Shown piece by piece: positions 62,466-64,000 of a stretch of DNA of 64,000 nucleotides. Position 1 is the stretch's first letter. Every line of letters starts with the position of its first letter. Both the position numbers and the translations under genes were made by a program. Source of the DNA: Ruegeria atlantica (GTDB lineage: Bacteria > Pseudomonadota > Alphaproteobacteria > Rhodobacterales > Rhodobacteraceae); the NCBI RefSeq assembly GCF_013032005.1, contig NZ_WQBE01000001.1, positions 62,001 to 126,000 of the forward strand. Reading direction: 5' to 3'. The notes beneath the pieces were generated by a model, which searched no databases, was not told the origin of the DNA, and saw nothing but the letters and a program-made list of their open reading frames with translations.

Positions 62466-64000
62466 TGAAAAGACCCTTGGGGGCCCAGATTTCGCATATG
62501 TTGAAAGATCGGGGCGTTGACGTGATTTTTGGCATTCCGGGTGTTCACAATCAGGAAATGTATCGCGGCATCGAAGAAGCTGGCATCACACATGTGTTAG
62601 CCCGGCATGAACAGGGGGCCGGGTTCATGGCCGATGGCTATGCCCGCGCGACCGGCAGGCCGGGCGTGGCCTATGTGATCACCGGGCCGGGGCTGTGCAA
62701 TATCATGACACCGATGGGGCAGGCCTATACGGATTCGGTGCCACTGCTGGTGATGTCTTCTTGTCTGGATGAAACGCAAGCGGTGCATGGGCAATTGCAT
62801 CAGATGAAGGATCAGCTTGGGGCGGCTGAAACCGTGACTGACTGGTCGCGGCAGGCCAATTCCGCACAGGCCGCCTATGGTCTGGTCGAGCGTGCTTTTG
62901 AAGAGTTCGAACTGTCCCGACCGCGCCCCAAACATATTCAGGTGCCGATTGCCCAGCTTGAGGCCGATGCCGACCCCGCGCCGTTTCCCAATCAGCCGGG
63001 GCTGCGCACCAAGGTTTTGCCGCCCGATATTGCTCCGGTCATGTCTTTGTTGAATATCGCGCGCAGGCCGTTGTTCATTTTGGGCGGTGGCGCGCGGTCT
63101 AATCTGTGGCGGCAGATATTGACGGAACTGGGAGCGGCCTGCTTCACAACTTTTGCTGGGCGTGGGATGGCCGGGCAGGGCTATGCGTTGGACTTTGGTG
63201 CCATGCTGACACGCCCTGGCAGCGCCGAGGTGATTGGGTCCGCTGACCTTGTTGTCGCCGTAGGTACCGAACTGGGCGAGGTCGATCTGTGGCGCGACAA
63301 CCTGGGGCACAGCGCTCATCTGGTGCGGGTCGATCTTGATCCCAGGGTTCTGTCCGATCAGCATCGTGCGGGCGTCAAGCTGCAGGCTGATGGGGAAAGC
63401 TTTGCGCATGCCTTATGGGGTGCGATTGACAAGGTGAAACCTGCAACGGGTTGGACGCCGGAAGAAATCACAGAGGCGCGCAGGCGCTGGCGCGCCGAGG
63501 TCGATGCCGAGCGGCCGGGGATCGTTCCGGTGCTTGATGCTCTGCGCGATGCCATGCCAGCGGATACGATGATCTATTCCGACATGACCCAAATCGCCTA
63601 TGCCGGGAAAGAGGTCTGGGATATGGCCTATCCCTATCACTGGCATCACCCGACCGGCTTTGGCACGCTGGGATATGGCTTGCCGGCTGGTATTGGCGGT
63701 GCGGTTGCGCGTCGGGGCAAACCAACAGCCGTGATCGCCGGGGATTACGGGTTTCACTATACGATGATGGAACTTGGGGTAGCGGTCGAGCTGGGCCTTT
63801 CACTGCCCATTATCCTATGGGACAACGGCAAGCTGAAAGAGATCGAGGACAGTATGGTCCGAGGTCAGATCGCGCCGAACGCGGTGATCGCCCACAACCC
63901 GGATTTCTGCAAACTGGCTGAGGCTTTTGGGGCCCTGTCTGCCGCGCCCACTAGCTTGGCGGAGATGCAGACTGCAGTGCGCGCGGCCTTTGACGCGCCG
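62465..64000 (+). CDS. Thiamine-diphosphate-dependent enzyme, acetolactate-synthase-like (3' end outside window)
   Basis: 512 codons are inside the window and the C-terminus is missing. The catalytic Glu is in RHEQGAGFMADGYARATGRPG. The central domain has PLFILGGGARSN, and the TPP motif is the GDYGFHYTMMELGVAVELGLSLPIILWDN region (GDG...NN-like). FAD-binding residues typical of true AHAS are not obvious, and no ilvN is nearby. It belongs to the broad ALS/benzaldehyde-lyase/sulfoacetaldehyde-lyase family. The start overlaps the trkH stop by one base. Confidence 0.88.
   Translation, partial: MKRPLGAQISHMLKDRGVDVIFGIPGVHNQEMYRGIEEAGITHVLARHEQGAGFMADGYARATGRPGVAYVITGPGLCNIMTPMGQAYTDSVPLLVMSSCLDETQAVHGQLHQMKDQLGAAETVTDWSRQANSAQAAYGLVERAFEEFELSRPRPKHIQVPIAQLEADADPAPFPNQPGLRTKVLPPDIAPVMSLLNIARRPLFILGGGARSNLWRQILTELGAACFTTFAGRGMAGQGYALDFGAMLTRPGSAEVIGSADLVVAVGTELGEVDLWRDNLGHSAHLVRVDLDPRVLSDQHRAGVKLQADGESFAHALWGAIDKVKPATGWTPEEITEARRRWRAEVDAERPGIVPVLDALRDAMPADTMIYSDMTQIAYAGKEVWDMAYPYHWHHPTGFGTLGYGLPAGIGGAVARRGKPTAVIAGDYGFHYTMMELGVAVELGLSLPIILWDNGKLKEIEDSMVRGQIAPNAVIAHNPDFCKLAEAFGALSAAPTSLAEMQTAVRAAFDAP

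Overview
The window looks like chromosomal DNA of a marine Roseobacter-group alphaproteobacterium (Rhodobacterales). This is inferred from the gene families, from two alphaproteobacterial LexA boxes of the GTTC-N7-GTTC type, from a SAM-II riboswitch, from a tRNA-His with the alphaproteobacterial loss of G-1, and from the high-GC codon use. I cannot name the species. Most of the window is housekeeping and nutrient-uptake gene content in short operons on both strands. I see no prophage, transposase, integrase or CRISPR array.

Layout. 0-4.4 kb (minus strand) is a capsule export block: kpsC (runs off the left edge), a Wza/KpsD-type outer-membrane lipoprotein and kpsS. 4.6-7.8 kb is a riboflavin operon, ribE-ribBX-ribH-nusB, plus a small membrane protein. 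7.9-10.2 kb holds a decayed transporter end, an ArsR/SRPBCC pair with two operator palindromes, an SOS-controlled mmcB, small genes and tRNA-His. 10.3-13.6 kb is a complete polar amino-acid ABC transporter. 13.7-16.2 kb carries a PhnD-like protein, two TerB proteins and a PEP mutase/isocitrate lyase family enzyme. 16.3-22 kb has pyrG, secG, a cobalt-type nitrile hydratase with its accessory protein, and purA. 22-28 kb has a long acidic protein, thiN, a DMT exporter, a GFA protein, sdaA and a GST. 28-34.5 kb has rpiA, gor, hflKC, a DUF2065 protein and a Do-type protease. 34.7-42.4 kb has a Crp-like regulator, yciB, a DMT transporter, ftsY, a lysoplasmalogenase, xseA and purD. 42.4-46 kb has a VCBS protein, a ferredoxin, DnaE2 remnants, an extensin-like protein and azoR.

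46.1-56.3 kb is the most distinctive accessory block. A LysR regulator sits between two divergent operons. One encodes a DUF1989 protein, a cytosine-deaminase-like amidohydrolase, a NodB-fold PuuE/imidase-like hydrolase and an amidase. The other encodes a complete BMP-type (nucleoside-like) ABC importer. Together they read as import, deamination, ring opening and amide hydrolysis of an unidentified nitrogen heterocycle. 56.6-64 kb has a GST, metZ under a SAM-II riboswitch, folE2, a lysine/alanine/proline-rich phasin-like protein behind a PhaR-type site, trkH, and a TPP-dependent enzyme that runs off the right edge.

The other notable signals are these. A LexA box lies directly in front of a 123-codon frame that encodes only the DnaE2 C-terminal OB-fold. 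About 1 kb away is a decayed second copy of that dnaE2 end joined to the extensin 3' end. The RibBX enzyme has lost its GTP-cyclohydrolase zinc site. A Rhodobacterales-style intergenic repeat occurs twice.
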